A DNA stretch of 64,000 nt, from positions 1 to 64,000 of the forward strand of contig CANOKL010000001.1 in assembly GCA_947566645.1 (NCBI GenBank), given 5' to 3'. Source of the stretch: an uncultured Lachnospiraceae bacterium. GTDB taxonomy: Bacteria > Bacillota > Clostridia > Lachnospirales > Lachnospiraceae. Below the pieces are notes generated by a model. It worked only from the letters and a program-made list of their open reading frames with translations. It ran no database searches and had not been told where the DNA came from. The position numbers and the translations under genes were made by a program. Shown one piece after another: positions 42,674 through 51,700 of the stretch. How positions within the stretch are numbered: position 1 is the stretch's first letter; every line of letters starts with the position of its first letter.

Positions 42674-44092
42674 ATGAAATCAAAGGTCAGGCTGATTTCA
42701 GGATTAAAAGACTGGAGTCGTGATTATGACAGATTAATACCGAAGGGAACCTCTGCTGCAAAAAGTATGAATGGAGTTATTCCGAAAGAAATGGGACTCT
42801 ACATAGACGATAAAGGTTATTTTCATACATCAGGATATGTGGGAGTTGGATGGCTGAAAGATTACCAGGGCAAATCCATAGTCAATCCTGTTACTGGAGA
42901 GAAAGCAGCACTTATGGTCGTTCCGCGATTTTCTATGAATCCGTGGGAAATGCTCATAAGGGTTATGAATGATCCAGAGTATGAACTTTACATATCTGGA
43001 ATGAATGGAGCCCTTTTTGAGGTATATACAGGGGACGAGCTGATTCCGGTACCAAATACGGAAAGTGGCGGGGAATTACTTGCAGCAATTTCATTTGTAA
43101 AGGAATGTGAGAAGATTTGTAAAAAGCATTTACGCCAGGCAATGGCATTTAAGGAGGAGAACTTTAATGGAAAAGTTGTGGGTAATATTCAGGTGGCAAA
43201 GCATATAAAGAAGAATATCATTCAGGCCAGAGAAGACAGAATTTATTGCAGATACCCGGTATTTACTGTAGATACATTGGAAAACCGGATAATGAAGGCG
43301 GCGCTGCTTAAAGCCGGAAGGATATTTAAGCAAAATGGCATAGCAGTTAGGGACATAGGGCGAATATACAGCTATTGTGAGAATTCTCTGAAAGCAGTCC
43401 GGATTACTGTGATCTCGAAGAGTGATTTTAACCGCATCAATATTTCTGGTTTTAATTCATATTACAAAGGTGCTATGGAGCTTGCAAAAACAGTGCTTTT
43501 GGGAAATGGTGTTAATAATCTTTTTGGAGAAGAAACCGGGGAAATAAAATACGTCATTCCATACAGTATTAATATGGAAAGTCTTTTTGAGTTTTATGTC
43601 AGAGCCATATTAAAAGAATATTTACGAAAAGATTCAGAGTCCAGAATCGTATTGGATGAGTATCGCATGCCGCAGAAGAATCCTCTTCTTACCCTGAAAG
43701 ATTCAGATCAGCAGGCATACTTAATGAACCACTATGTGCCGGATATTGCTTTGATCGACCAGGAGGGAGGCGAAAATAAATATATAGCGGTATTCGATGT
43801 TAAATATCAGAATAGCATGAATTCTGTTTATAGTGAGACGAGAAGACATAATTCACATCAGCTTTTATTCTACACGCTCTTACTAAATGTGACACGTTGT
43901 GGGTTTATATTTCCAAAGCAGAAAACAGGGGAAGGGTTGGAAAATATAGAAATGTATGAGCTGAATATTCAGCCGGGCGATGCAATGGATTTGAGCGATC
44001 GTGAATATACCCAGTGGTCTGCGGAATTTTTGCCAAATTCAAATAATGGATTAGCTGAAAGAATTATGCGATATGTAAAGGGGTTAACGTAA
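42674..44092 (+). CDS. McrC-like PD-(D/E)XK restriction nuclease subunit
   Basis: A 472-residue protein resembling McrC/R2.LlaJI-type partners. The N-terminal part is an all-beta adaptor-like region. The C-terminal nuclease core has YVPDIALID near residue 355 followed by YIAVFDVKYQ, giving the D...D-x-K pattern of PD-(D/E)XK enzymes. It is 15 bases behind the McrB-like gene with GGAGGTTATC upstream. It would cut unmodified or wrongly modified DNA when assembled with the NTPase. Confidence 0.85.
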   Translation: MKSKVRLISGLKDWSRDYDRLIPKGTSAAKSMNGVIPKEMGLYIDDKGYFHTSGYVGVGWLKDYQGKSIVNPVTGEKAALMVVPRFSMNPWEMLIRVMNDPEYELYISGMNGALFEVYTGDELIPVPNTESGGELLAAISFVKECEKICKKHLRQAMAFKEENFNGKVVGNIQVAKHIKKNIIQAREDRIYCRYPVFTVDTLENRIMKAALLKAGRIFKQNGIAVRDIGRIYSYCENSLKAVRITVISKSDFNRINISGFNSYYKGAMELAKTVLLGNGVNNLFGEETGEIKYVIPYSINMESLFEFYVRAILKEYLRKDSESRIVLDEYRMPQKNPLLTLKDSDQQAYLMNHYVPDIALIDQEGGENKYIAVFDVKYQNSMNSVYSETRRHNSHQLLFYTLLLNVTRCGFIFPKQKTGEGLENIEMYELNIQPGDAMDLSDREYTQWSAEFLPNSNNGLAERIMRYVKGLT

Positions 44093-44119
44093 TGATATGT
44101 AATAATGGCGGTGAAGATT

Positions 44120-44584
44120 ATGGCTGACGTATTAACGCCGGAGCAGCGCCGTAAGAATATGCAGCATATAAAATCTAATAACACAAAGATTGAAGTGCTG
44201 CTGAGGAAGGCGTTGTGGGAGAGAGGATACCGGTATAGGAAAAACTATAAAGAATTACCCGGAAAACCGGACATTGCTTTGACTAAATATAAAATCGCAG
44301 TTTTTTGCGACGGGGAATTCTTTCACGGCAAGGATTGGGAAGTCCTTAAGCCAAGGCTGGAAAAGAGCAATAACAGTGAGTTCTGGATTAGTAAAATATC
44401 AAGAAACCGGGAACGAGATGATGAAATTAATAAGAAACTTCTTTTCATGGGCTGGACGGTTATTCGTTTCTGGGGCAATGATATAAAGAAAAATACAGAT
44501 GAATGTATTAAAGTAATTGAAGAGGCCATTTTTGATTTGAAAATCAGAGAAGAGGAAGAGGTTTCACATGTTTCAGATATTTAA
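44120..44584 (+). CDS. vsr: Very short patch repair endonuclease
   Basis: A 154-residue Vsr protein, which nicks next to T:G mismatches formed when 5-methylcytosine deaminates. ATG 44120 gives the usual start MADVLTPEQRRKNMQHI; an ATG at 44105 is possible but has no ribosome binding site. Family features are LRKALWERGYRYRKNY, GKPDIAL with the catalytic Asp, FCDGEFFHGKDW and the tail WTVIRFWGNDIKKN. It is the expected companion of the two m5C methyltransferases upstream. Confidence 0.93.
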   Translation: MADVLTPEQRRKNMQHIKSNNTKIEVLLRKALWERGYRYRKNYKELPGKPDIALTKYKIAVFCDGEFFHGKDWEVLKPRLEKSNNSEFWISKISRNRERDDEINKKLLFMGWTVIRFWGNDIKKNTDECIKVIEEAIFDLKIREEEEVSHVSDI

Positions 44585-44801
44585 GAAAAAGAACCAGGAA
44601 AAACATGCCATAGAACAATCCTACGATCCATCCACCCAGAAGCCAGTCATTCGCTGCAGCATCTGTACCGGTGAACAGGTTGCAGGCTTCAAGGATCTGC
44701 ATACTGGAAAGTTTACAGACATCATGCTCATCCGGAATGAGAAGGATCTGCAGTCCTTTAAGGAAACCTATGGCATAACAGAGATCACAAAAGAATTCTG
44801 A
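44568..44801 (+). CDS. Small conserved hypothetical protein
   Basis: A 77-residue soluble protein opening MFQIFKKKNQEKHAIEQSYD, with a C-S-I-C pair (RCSICTGEQVAGF) and the charged tail MLIRNEKDLQSFKETYGI. The gene overlaps the vsr end by 17 bases and has AGAGGAAGAGG upstream inside vsr. The single CxxC does not identify a function. It looks like a housekeeping small protein bordering the defence island rather than part of it. Confidence 0.7.
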   Translation: MFQIFKKKNQEKHAIEQSYDPSTQKPVIRCSICTGEQVAGFKDLHTGKFTDIMLIRNEKDLQSFKETYGITEITKEF

Positions 44802-44821
44802 TGTGGGAAGGAGTGACAACA

Positions 44822-45289
44822 ATGAATGCATACCCAGCCGAAAAAGAAGCCTTATACCGGCTTCTGAGAGTCCGGCTTAAGGGGCTTACGGACGGAGTGC
44901 CGCATCTGATTTCCAATCTTGCGAATACATCCGCCCTTCTCTGGGAGGCTCTGACAGATATCAACTGGGCAGGCTTTTACCTCATGCAGGAAGAACGCCT
45001 GGTCTTAGGACCTTTCCAGGGGAGGCCCGCCTGTGTAGAGATCCCGGTTGGGAAGGGCGTCTGCGGCACTGCAGTGGAGAGAGATGAGATTGTGCTGGTG
45101 AAGAATGTCCACGAATTCCCGGGGCACATTGCCTGTGACAGCGCCTCCAATTCGGAGATTGTTATTCCGATGCACAAGGGGGATACAGTCATAGGCGTCC
45201 TGGACATCGACAGCCCTTCTTTTGCGAGGTTCGATGAAGAAGACAAAGAAGGGCTGGCCGGTCTGGTAAAGATCCTTGAGATGTTATAA
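44822..45289 (+). CDS. GAF-domain free methionine-(R)-sulfoxide reductase
   Basis: A 155-residue single GAF domain of the fRMsr type, reducing free methionine-R-sulfoxide. The catalytic cysteines are in GRPACVEIPVGKGVCGTA and HIACDSASNSEIVIP, and INWAGFYLM is a family block. ATG 44822 is preceded by AAGGAGTGACAAC; a longer frame to 44801 is not supported. Its role would be repair of oxidised methionine. It ends only 12 bases from the convergent aldehyde dehydrogenase gene. Confidence 0.9.
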   Translation: MNAYPAEKEALYRLLRVRLKGLTDGVPHLISNLANTSALLWEALTDINWAGFYLMQEERLVLGPFQGRPACVEIPVGKGVCGTAVERDEIVLVKNVHEFPGHIACDSASNSEIVIPMHKGDTVIGVLDIDSPSFARFDEEDKEGLAGLVKILEML

Positions 45290-45301
45290 ACAATATTCCC
45301 C

Positions 45302-46681
45302 CTACTTCAAAAACATCCGTAAAAGCTTTTCATTCTGCTTTTTATAAGGCTGATATCTCATTGGCAGATCCAGCCATGTTTTTTTATCCACCATACTCTT
45401 ATAATGGGTAAAGGTATCAAATCCTGCTTTCCCGTGATAAGAGCCCATTCCGCTTGCCCCGAATCCGCCGAAGCCCATCTCGCTGGTGGCAAGATGGATG
45501 ATTGTGTCATTAATACATCCGCCCCCGAAGCCGCACCGGGAGGTGATCTTTTCTGCCGCAGCGCGGTCATTTGTAAAAATGTAGAGGGCAAGCGGGTGCG
45601 GCATGGAGTTAATATTGCGGATTACTTCATCCAGGGAGTCATATGTCAGCACCGGCATAAGCGGCCCGAAGATTTCCTCCTGCATAATGGCATCTGCAAA
45701 AGTCACATTATCCAGGACGGTCGGGTCGATCTGAAGCTTCGCGCGGTTTGTATGCCCTCCGCAGACCACCTTTTCCGGGTCAATGAGTCCGCGTATCCGG
45801 TCAAAATGCTTTTCATTAATAATCTTTCCATAATTTTCACAGGAAAGAGGCTGCTTTCCATACTGCTTCTGAATCTGCTTTTTCACTTCTTTTATGAACT
45901 GCTCCTTTACACTGCGGTCGCAGTAAATATAATCCGGCGCCACGCAGGTCTGCCCGCAGTTCAGATATTTTCCAAAGACCACCCGCCTGGCTGCGAGCTT
46001 CAGATTCGAGCTTCTTTCAATGATGCAGGGGCTCTTTCCGCCCAGCTCCAGGGTAACAGGGGTAAGATGTGCAGATGCACACCGCATGACTTCTTTGCCG
46101 ACAGCCTGGCTTCCGGTAAAAAAGATATAGTCAAAATGCTCATTGAGAAGGCAGGTGTTTTCTGCGCGTCCTCCGGTGACGGCGGCTACATACTTGCTGT
46201 CAAAGCACTCACAAATGATCTCCTGGATGATTTCACTTGTGCAGGGAGAATAGGCGCTGGGTTTTACAACAGCCGTATTCCCGGCAGCAATAGCATCCAC
46301 CAGCGGATCAATGGTCAGAAGAAACGGATAGTTCCACGGACTCATAATGAGGGTAACGCCATAGGGTGACGGTTTCTTGTAGCTTCTCGAATGAAACTGG
46401 GCAAGAGGCGTGCGTACCTTTTTCTCCTTTGCATAGGAATAAATGTGCTTTAACATATAGGTAAGCTCACTTAAGACCAGCCCGGTCTCACACATGTATG
46501 TCTCAAAGGCGCTTTTCCCGAGATCCTGATGGATGGCTTTATTGATCTTTTCTTCTTTTTCAATAATGCAGCTTTTCAGCTTATTCAGTGCGTGAACCCG
46601 TACACTGACGGGAAGGGTTGCGCCTGTATGAAAATAAGAGCGCTGTTCCCCTACGATTTTCTTAATCTCTGCTTCTGTCAT
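45302..46681 (-). CDS. Aldehyde dehydrogenase (class 3-like)
   Basis: A 459-residue NAD(P)-dependent aldehyde dehydrogenase from ATG 46681, preceded by CGGAGGAGGTTGACC. Key blocks are MSPWNYPFLLTIDPLVDAIA, FFTGSQAVGKEV, the catalytic glutamate in LELGGKSPCI and catalytic cysteine in NCGQTCVAPDYI. The C-terminal GGFGASGMGSYHGKAGFDTF is typical of class 3/fatty-aldehyde enzymes. It overlaps the alcohol dehydrogenase gene by 20 bases. Together they would interconvert an alcohol, its aldehyde and its acid. Confidence 0.94.
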   Translation of the reverse strand: MTEAEIKKIVGEQRSYFHTGATLPVSVRVHALNKLKSCIIEKEEKINKAIHQDLGKSAFETYMCETGLVLSELTYMLKHIYSYAKEKKVRTPLAQFHSRSYKKPSPYGVTLIMSPWNYPFLLTIDPLVDAIAAGNTAVVKPSAYSPCTSEIIQEIICECFDSKYVAAVTGGRAENTCLLNEHFDYIFFTGSQAVGKEVMRCASAHLTPVTLELGGKSPCIIERSSNLKLAARRVVFGKYLNCGQTCVAPDYIYCDRSVKEQFIKEVKKQIQKQYGKQPLSCENYGKIINEKHFDRIRGLIDPEKVVCGGHTNRAKLQIDPTVLDNVTFADAIMQEEIFGPLMPVLTYDSLDEVIRNINSMPHPLALYIFTNDRAAAEKITSRCGFGGGCINDTIIHLATSEMGFGGFGASGMGSYHGKAGFDTFTHYKSMVDKKTWLDLPMRYQPYKKQNEKLLRMFLK

Positions 46682-47912
46682 GGTCAACCTCCTCCGTATC
46701 CATAAGCATATAGTAAAATTGCTCAAGTTCTCTGGCATCCATCAGCACCGGAACCGGATAGAGAGGGTTCGCTTCCTTGTCTGCATAGTGGGAGAGCTTC
46801 GGGATGTCTTCTTCCTTAATCTCTTCTATTGTATCACCAATCCCAAAACGTGTCTTCATATTTTTAATGGCATCAATAAATGCTGCAGCAGCAGTATCAT
46901 GCGGTGTGCTATTTTCAGCCACGCCCGCGGCAATGGCGAGCCGGTGGAGCTTTTTATCACAGGAGGAATTCCCGCGTCCGGATGCTCTGTAGGCCTCCAG
47001 TACAAAAGGAAGCAGGACCGCATTGGCATATCCATGGGGCACATTGTACTCTCCGCCAAGAGAGTGGGCAACGGCATGGACATAACCGACATAGGATTTG
47101 GTAAATGCACATCCTGCATAAAAAGAGGCATGGAGCATATTTCTTCTTGCATTCACGTCTTTCCCGTCGGTATAGACGGTATCAATATTTTCAAAGATAA
47201 GCCTGACTGCCAGCAAGGCATCCTTCCGGGTCCGGTAGGTCGTGGAATTCCCGATGTAGGCTTCCACCGCATGGGTCAGGGCATCCATCCCGGTCGTCGC
47301 GGTAATAAATGGCGGAAGGCTCAGAGTCACCTTCGGATCAAGCACCGCATAGCGGGGAATCAGAGGGAAATCATTGATGGCATATTTATGCCTTGTCTCC
47401 GCATCTGTAATGACAGCGGCCAGCGTCGTCTCGCTTCCGGTTCCCGCCGTGGTTGGAATCGCAATGAGAAGCGGAAGCCTCTTATGTACCTTCAGGATGC
47501 CCTTCATCTTCGCCAGGGACTGCTTCGGCTTAGCCGCTCTTGCCCCAACGGCCTTAGCGCAGTCCATACTGGAGCCGCCCCCAAAGCCGATGATGGCATT
47601 ACATCCACTGGAAAGATAGAGCTCCAGGGCTTCAGCAACATTGGCAGTTGTCGGATTCGCAACAGTTTTGTCATAGATCTTATATGCAATGCCATTTGCC
47701 TTCAGCGCTTTTTCAAGCCTCTTTGTAAGGCTGAGCTTCATAATACCTGCGTCCGTAATAATCAGAACGTGGTCACATCCCTTTGCATGCAGCAGCTCAG
47801 GCAGGGCACTTACACTCCCTACAATCTGCGGCTTCCGGTAAGGAAGAAATGGAATTGCAATCTTAAATGCTGTCTGGAACGTTCTGCACCAGACTTTTCT
47901 AAATGGGTTCAT
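46662..47912 (-). CDS. Iron-containing alcohol dehydrogenase
   Basis: A 416-residue group III (iron-activated) alcohol dehydrogenase from ATG 47912, with AAAGGACG upstream; an in-frame ATG at 47954 is less likely. The cofactor motif is GFGGGSSMDCAKA, then IPTTAGTGSETT. The metal-ligand region is GMDALTHAVEAYIG with later histidines in VGYVHAVAHSLGGEYNVPHG. It is first in an operon with the aldehyde dehydrogenase. The substrate is probably a medium-chain alcohol, which is inference. Confidence 0.93.
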   Translation of the reverse strand: MNPFRKVWCRTFQTAFKIAIPFLPYRKPQIVGSVSALPELLHAKGCDHVLIITDAGIMKLSLTKRLEKALKANGIAYKIYDKTVANPTTANVAEALELYLSSGCNAIIGFGGGSSMDCAKAVGARAAKPKQSLAKMKGILKVHKRLPLLIAIPTTAGTGSETTLAAVITDAETRHKYAINDFPLIPRYAVLDPKVTLSLPPFITATTGMDALTHAVEAYIGNSTTYRTRKDALLAVRLIFENIDTVYTDGKDVNARRNMLHASFYAGCAFTKSYVGYVHAVAHSLGGEYNVPHGYANAVLLPFVLEAYRASGRGNSSCDKKLHRLAIAAGVAENSTPHDTAAAAFIDAIKNMKTRFGIGDTIEEIKEEDIPKLSHYADKEANPLYPVPVLMDARELEQFYYMLMDTEEVDHDRSRD

Positions 47913-48056
47913 GGTGATATTCGTCCTTTCGTTACACTTTTTTCCAAAAATCAATATAACAAGCCGTTAATTGTTTGTCAATAGCGGATTCGGTGTGATA
48001 TGATTGAGTTGTAAAGGAAAGATATAATATAAAAAACAAATGTTGGGAGGAAGAGT

Positions 48057-48209
48057 ATGGAAGTGAAAAGGATAACCTGCAGCGGCTGCAGTAATATGTG
48101 CTACCTGGATGTTATTCTGAAAGACGGAAAGGTATACGAGGTGTCAGGAGGAGGATGCAGGAGGGCGGAGATTAGCGCGAAGAGACAGCTTGAAGAAACG
48201 AAAAAGTGA
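48057..48209 (+). CDS. 50-residue cysteine-rich small protein
   Basis: GGGAGGAAGAGT precedes an ATG opening M-E-V-K-R-I-T-C-S-G-C-S-N-M-C, followed by LDVILKDGKVYEVSGGGCRR. The four cysteines (C-x2-C-x3-C and a later C) and the D-G-x-V-x-E-V-x-G-x-x-C pattern recall the N-terminal Fe-S motif of DUF1667/molybdopterin-type proteins in miniature. A TATAAT lies at 48023-48028. It is transcribed alone, ending at palindrome copy 6. Function unknown. Confidence 0.7.
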   Translation: MEVKRITCSGCSNMCYLDVILKDGKVYEVSGGGCRRAEISAKRQLEETKK

Positions 48210-48210
48210 C

Positions 48211-48246
48211 TGGGGACGGGGCATTTTTAAAAATGCCCCGTCCCCA
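48211..48246. repeat. Dispersed palindrome, copy 6
   Basis: A perfect 36-bp palindrome with arms TGGGGACGGGGCATTTTT and complement. It starts one base after the stop of the small cysteine-rich gene and lies between it and the convergent 65-residue gene. Confidence 0.97.
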
Positions 48247-48252
48247 ATTGCC

Positions 48253-48450
48253 CTATTCTTTTATATAGTCTATTTCTGTCAGGTTGACTCCAGAGGTTGT
48301 TAATATAACCTTTAATTCAATGTAACGTCTTTTCATTCTTTTATACGATTCTGTATCCTTTTCACACACTGACATATAGTCCTGTAATCTGGAAAATTCC
48401 TCGATATTTTTCTGCATCATTTCTTTTTCGGTCACTTGTATCATCTCCAT
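48253..48450 (-). CDS. Small hypothetical coiled-coil protein
   Basis: A 65-residue protein rich in Glu, Lys and Met: MEMIQVTEKEMMQKNIEEF then a segment with RMKRRYIELKVIL. It is predicted mostly helical. AGAAGGTGAT precedes the ATG and a near-consensus promoter lies upstream, so it is a real gene. I do not recognise the family; it lacks the SxxLD motif of Spo0E-like phosphatases. Confidence 0.65.
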   Translation of the reverse strand: MEMIQVTEKEMMQKNIEEFSRLQDYMSVCEKDTESYKRMKRRYIELKVILTTSGVNLTEIDYIKE

Positions 48451-48510
48451 TTTATCACCTTCTTAAATTTTATAGAGAACGTTATCATCAACAGCTATAT
48501 TTCTGAAAAT

Positions 48511-48539
48511 ATTATAACGTATTATATTTCAAGTGTAAA
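48511..48539 (-). promoter_or_regulatory. Promoter of the 65-residue gene
   Basis: On the minus strand a -35 TTTACA (48539-48534) and a -10 TATAAT (48516-48511) are separated by 17 bases. Palindrome copy 7 begins five bases upstream of the -35. Confidence 0.7.
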
Positions 48540-48543
48540 GTAG

Positions 48544-48585
48544 AGTTGGGGACGGGGTATTTTTAAAAATACCCCGTCCCCAACT
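48544..48585. repeat. Dispersed palindrome, copy 7
   Basis: A perfect 42-bp palindrome with arms AGTTGGGGACGGGGTATTTTT and complement. Unlike most copies it lies between divergent genes, in the upstream region of both the 65-residue gene and the giant secreted protein gene, so it could insulate two promoters. Confidence 0.97.
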
Positions 48586-48625
48586 TCACTTTCATGTAAT
48601 AATTGCATAATTATGGTGGTGAATG

Positions 48626-48654
48626 TTGACAGGATTGGACACAAGTAATAAATT
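48626..48654 (+). promoter_or_regulatory. Promoter of the giant secreted protein gene
   Basis: A consensus -35 TTGACA (48626-48631) and a weaker -10 TAAATT (48649-48654) are 17 bases apart, about 90 bases before the chosen start codon. Confidence 0.55.
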
Positions 48655-48746
48655 ATAAATAATTATATATGGAGCAATTTTACAAAAAGCAGAGTATAGT
48701 TTTGTGTTTTTTGTGGGATTTGTGTAAAAATGAGAAGGAGGGAACT

Positions 48747-51700
48747 ATGAGAAAGAGAATTTTGGCACTATTTTTAGCTGTTTCAACTTTTATGCTTCAG
48801 GCTGCCGGAACAGGACAGATTGTGCAGGCTGCAGAGATTTCTGCAGATGCGGTGCAGCAAGAAGAAGCACAGCCGGATGAGATTCAGCCGGAAGAAGATA
48901 AGAATGCAGATGCCGAAGCAACAGAAGAAGTAGAAAACGCTTCAGAAAAGGAAAGCGAAGACAAAGAGCCGGGACCACAGGACCAGGCGGAGATGCAGGA
49001 TCAGATGGAAAATGAGAGTGGATCTGACCAGACAGATGCTGCCATGGAAGATGACAGAGAGAATTCTGATGTGGAGAAAGGTACAAAAGGCAAGGCTGCA
49101 TCATCATCTTCTTTACAGAGGACCGCAGTAGATAAGTATATGATGCTGACGGTTGGACAGACGCTAGAACAGGTGACAGGTGATATGACAGAATATGCAT
49201 TTCAGCCGGAGGCCAGCGGATGGTATCATCTGAAAGCGGTAAGTGAAAATGGACAGGATCTGAGCCTGAGCCTGGACAGGATTATCTATTATACAGTGGA
49301 TGAATCCGGTAACCGGGTGGAGCATATAGCGAATAACTGGCACTACATGGGTCAGAGAACAGAATGCGATCAGGTTATGTGGCTTAATAAAGACGAGATC
49401 TATATCTTTAACTATGGCGCATCTGATAATTATGCTACAGATGAATACAGTTTTTCCCTGTCCATGAAGGAAGCAAAGATCGCCAGACTGGAAGTGGCGG
49501 AAAATCCCACAGAAACATCATACAGTTCACTGAATTATGAAGGTATGAAAGTGAAGATTATATATGAAGATGGGGATTCTACAATCAGTAATGTATCTCC
49601 TTATGGGAATCTTGACGCATTTGACTGGTATAATGTTGCGCACCAGGGTGGAGAGAGCGTATATAATAGGCTTTCCCTGATATCTGTAGACGGTTCTAAG
49701 ATAACAGACTGGAGTACGGTCAGTGACGGAGCGCATACAGCAAAGGTTTGTTTCCAGCTTACAGATTCTCTTTCCTATGAGTTTGATGTTCCGTTTATTC
49801 AGGGGAAGAATAATATAGAATCTATTGAGGTACTGGATCCTGTGACAGAGTATACACAGGATTTTGGTGAAGATCTCGGCAAGTATAAAGAGGACTTTAA
49901 AATTAAGATTAAATACAATGACGGGACGCCGGAAAAGACGCTGCCCAGTCAACACTGGGAGGTTTCGGCTGTATTAAAATGTACAGAGGGGGAAATAAGC
50001 CAGGAGACACAGGAAATTGATACTTATCTGAAAAATGGCGGAAAACCGGGTGATGCCACGGTATATGTATCATACCGCGGTGCAGAAGCTTCTTATACCA
50101 TCAGGATTAATGAAAATCCATATGAACGTATGGAGTTTGAGATTAACCGGGAGAAATATTATACAAATTGTGAGTATCAATTTGGGGATTTTTCTGATGA
50201 AGGAGACCGTGTGAGGGACTATGGCGATATCAGGAAGATTACCTTGTACCGGAAAGATGGAAAAGTGGAGACATATGACGGATATTATAATCTTCCTGAG
50301 TATGATCAGAGAAATGGAAGAGTTGGATTTGTAAAAAATGACGAAGTGGGAACTACGTGGGTTGATGAATATCTGAGAGATGGAACTGCCCCCGGACCCG
50401 CAGAGGTTGGAGTTACATACTGCGGACTTACCGCAACCTGTTCTGTAACGATTGAGGAGAATCCATATGACCATATTGTGATTGCCAAAGCACCAGATAG
50501 GCTGAAGTACATTGTAAATAGTCATGATTCTCTGAGCCTAAGCGGACTGATCATCCATGCTTATAAAGAGAAGGAACAGACGGCAGACAATTATGATGTC
50601 TATGATCTGAATGATTTTAATCTGGGAGACATGGAACATGAGTCTTCTGAGCAGGCTGTTATTATGAACCGCCTTTTCAGGACCCACATAGGAGGACACG
50701 ATTCAATCCATTATCTGGAGACTGGCGACCATAAGATCACTGTTTCCCTGATGGGACATCAGGCGGTCTTCCAGATTGAAGTAGTCAAAAAACTGGTAAA
50801 CGGCCTTACGATCGAACAGGCGCCGGAGAAGGTGGAGTACTATGCAGAGACAGTCTCACAGTGGGAAGGCATGGAATATAGCGGAATGATCCTGTCTGTA
50901 GAAGATCTTCAGGGTGTTTCAAAAAAATACCGGATGGGTTATAGCGGAGACGACCAGTATTCCGACTGGGCAGAGATAGGAGAATTCGTTTCTTATGACA
51001 CTTCTGAAGTGCAGTGGAATGTACCGGGAACATATGATGTGAAGGTTTCCTGCTTAGGGGCGGCCGACAGCTTCCAGATTACCTTACTGGATAATCCGGT
51101 AAAATCTATCGGTGTAGAAGGAGCGCTTAAGAAAACACTTTATTATCAATATGAAACTTATCAGGATCAGATTGATCTGACGGGACTTACTTTAGAGGTT
51201 CAGTTTACGGATGGAACCAGTAAGAAAATTGAACTGAATGATTCCTACAATACGGTTCCATATAAAAATGATTTCTTCAGTGTGAAAAAATACTGGAAAA
51301 AGACATTTAATGGAGAAGTAGTGCCTGGTGAGAATACAGTGTCCCTTAGCGTAGCAGGTAAGAAAACGGATGCAGCCACAGTCACTGTAAAGGAAAATCC
51401 GGTAGCATCCATTAAAATAACAGGAGAGCCGGAAAAGAAGCAGTATTTTGGAAGAGACGACTATGCGGATTTATACGGTATGAAGCTTCTGATTACATAT
51501 GTGAATGGGACAGAGGAGGAAGTGTCTGTTACAGAGCATACCGATAAAGTAGAAGTGAAAAATGAATGCGGAGGCAATATTACTGCATATGTATCTAGAG
51601 ATAATGAAAACGGTACATATACAAAAACATTACATGTGAATTATCGTAATGAACAGTGTACCATGGACGTTACGGCAGATATTTCCCACATTACCAGTAC

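Noticed and set aside
45404..46369. A 321-codon plus-strand frame
   Set aside because: It is antisense to the aldehyde dehydrogenase gene without supporting start signals.
46680..47984. A 434-codon open frame on the plus strand
   Set aside because: It is the antisense of the alcohol dehydrogenase gene, with no start signal and no family resemblance.
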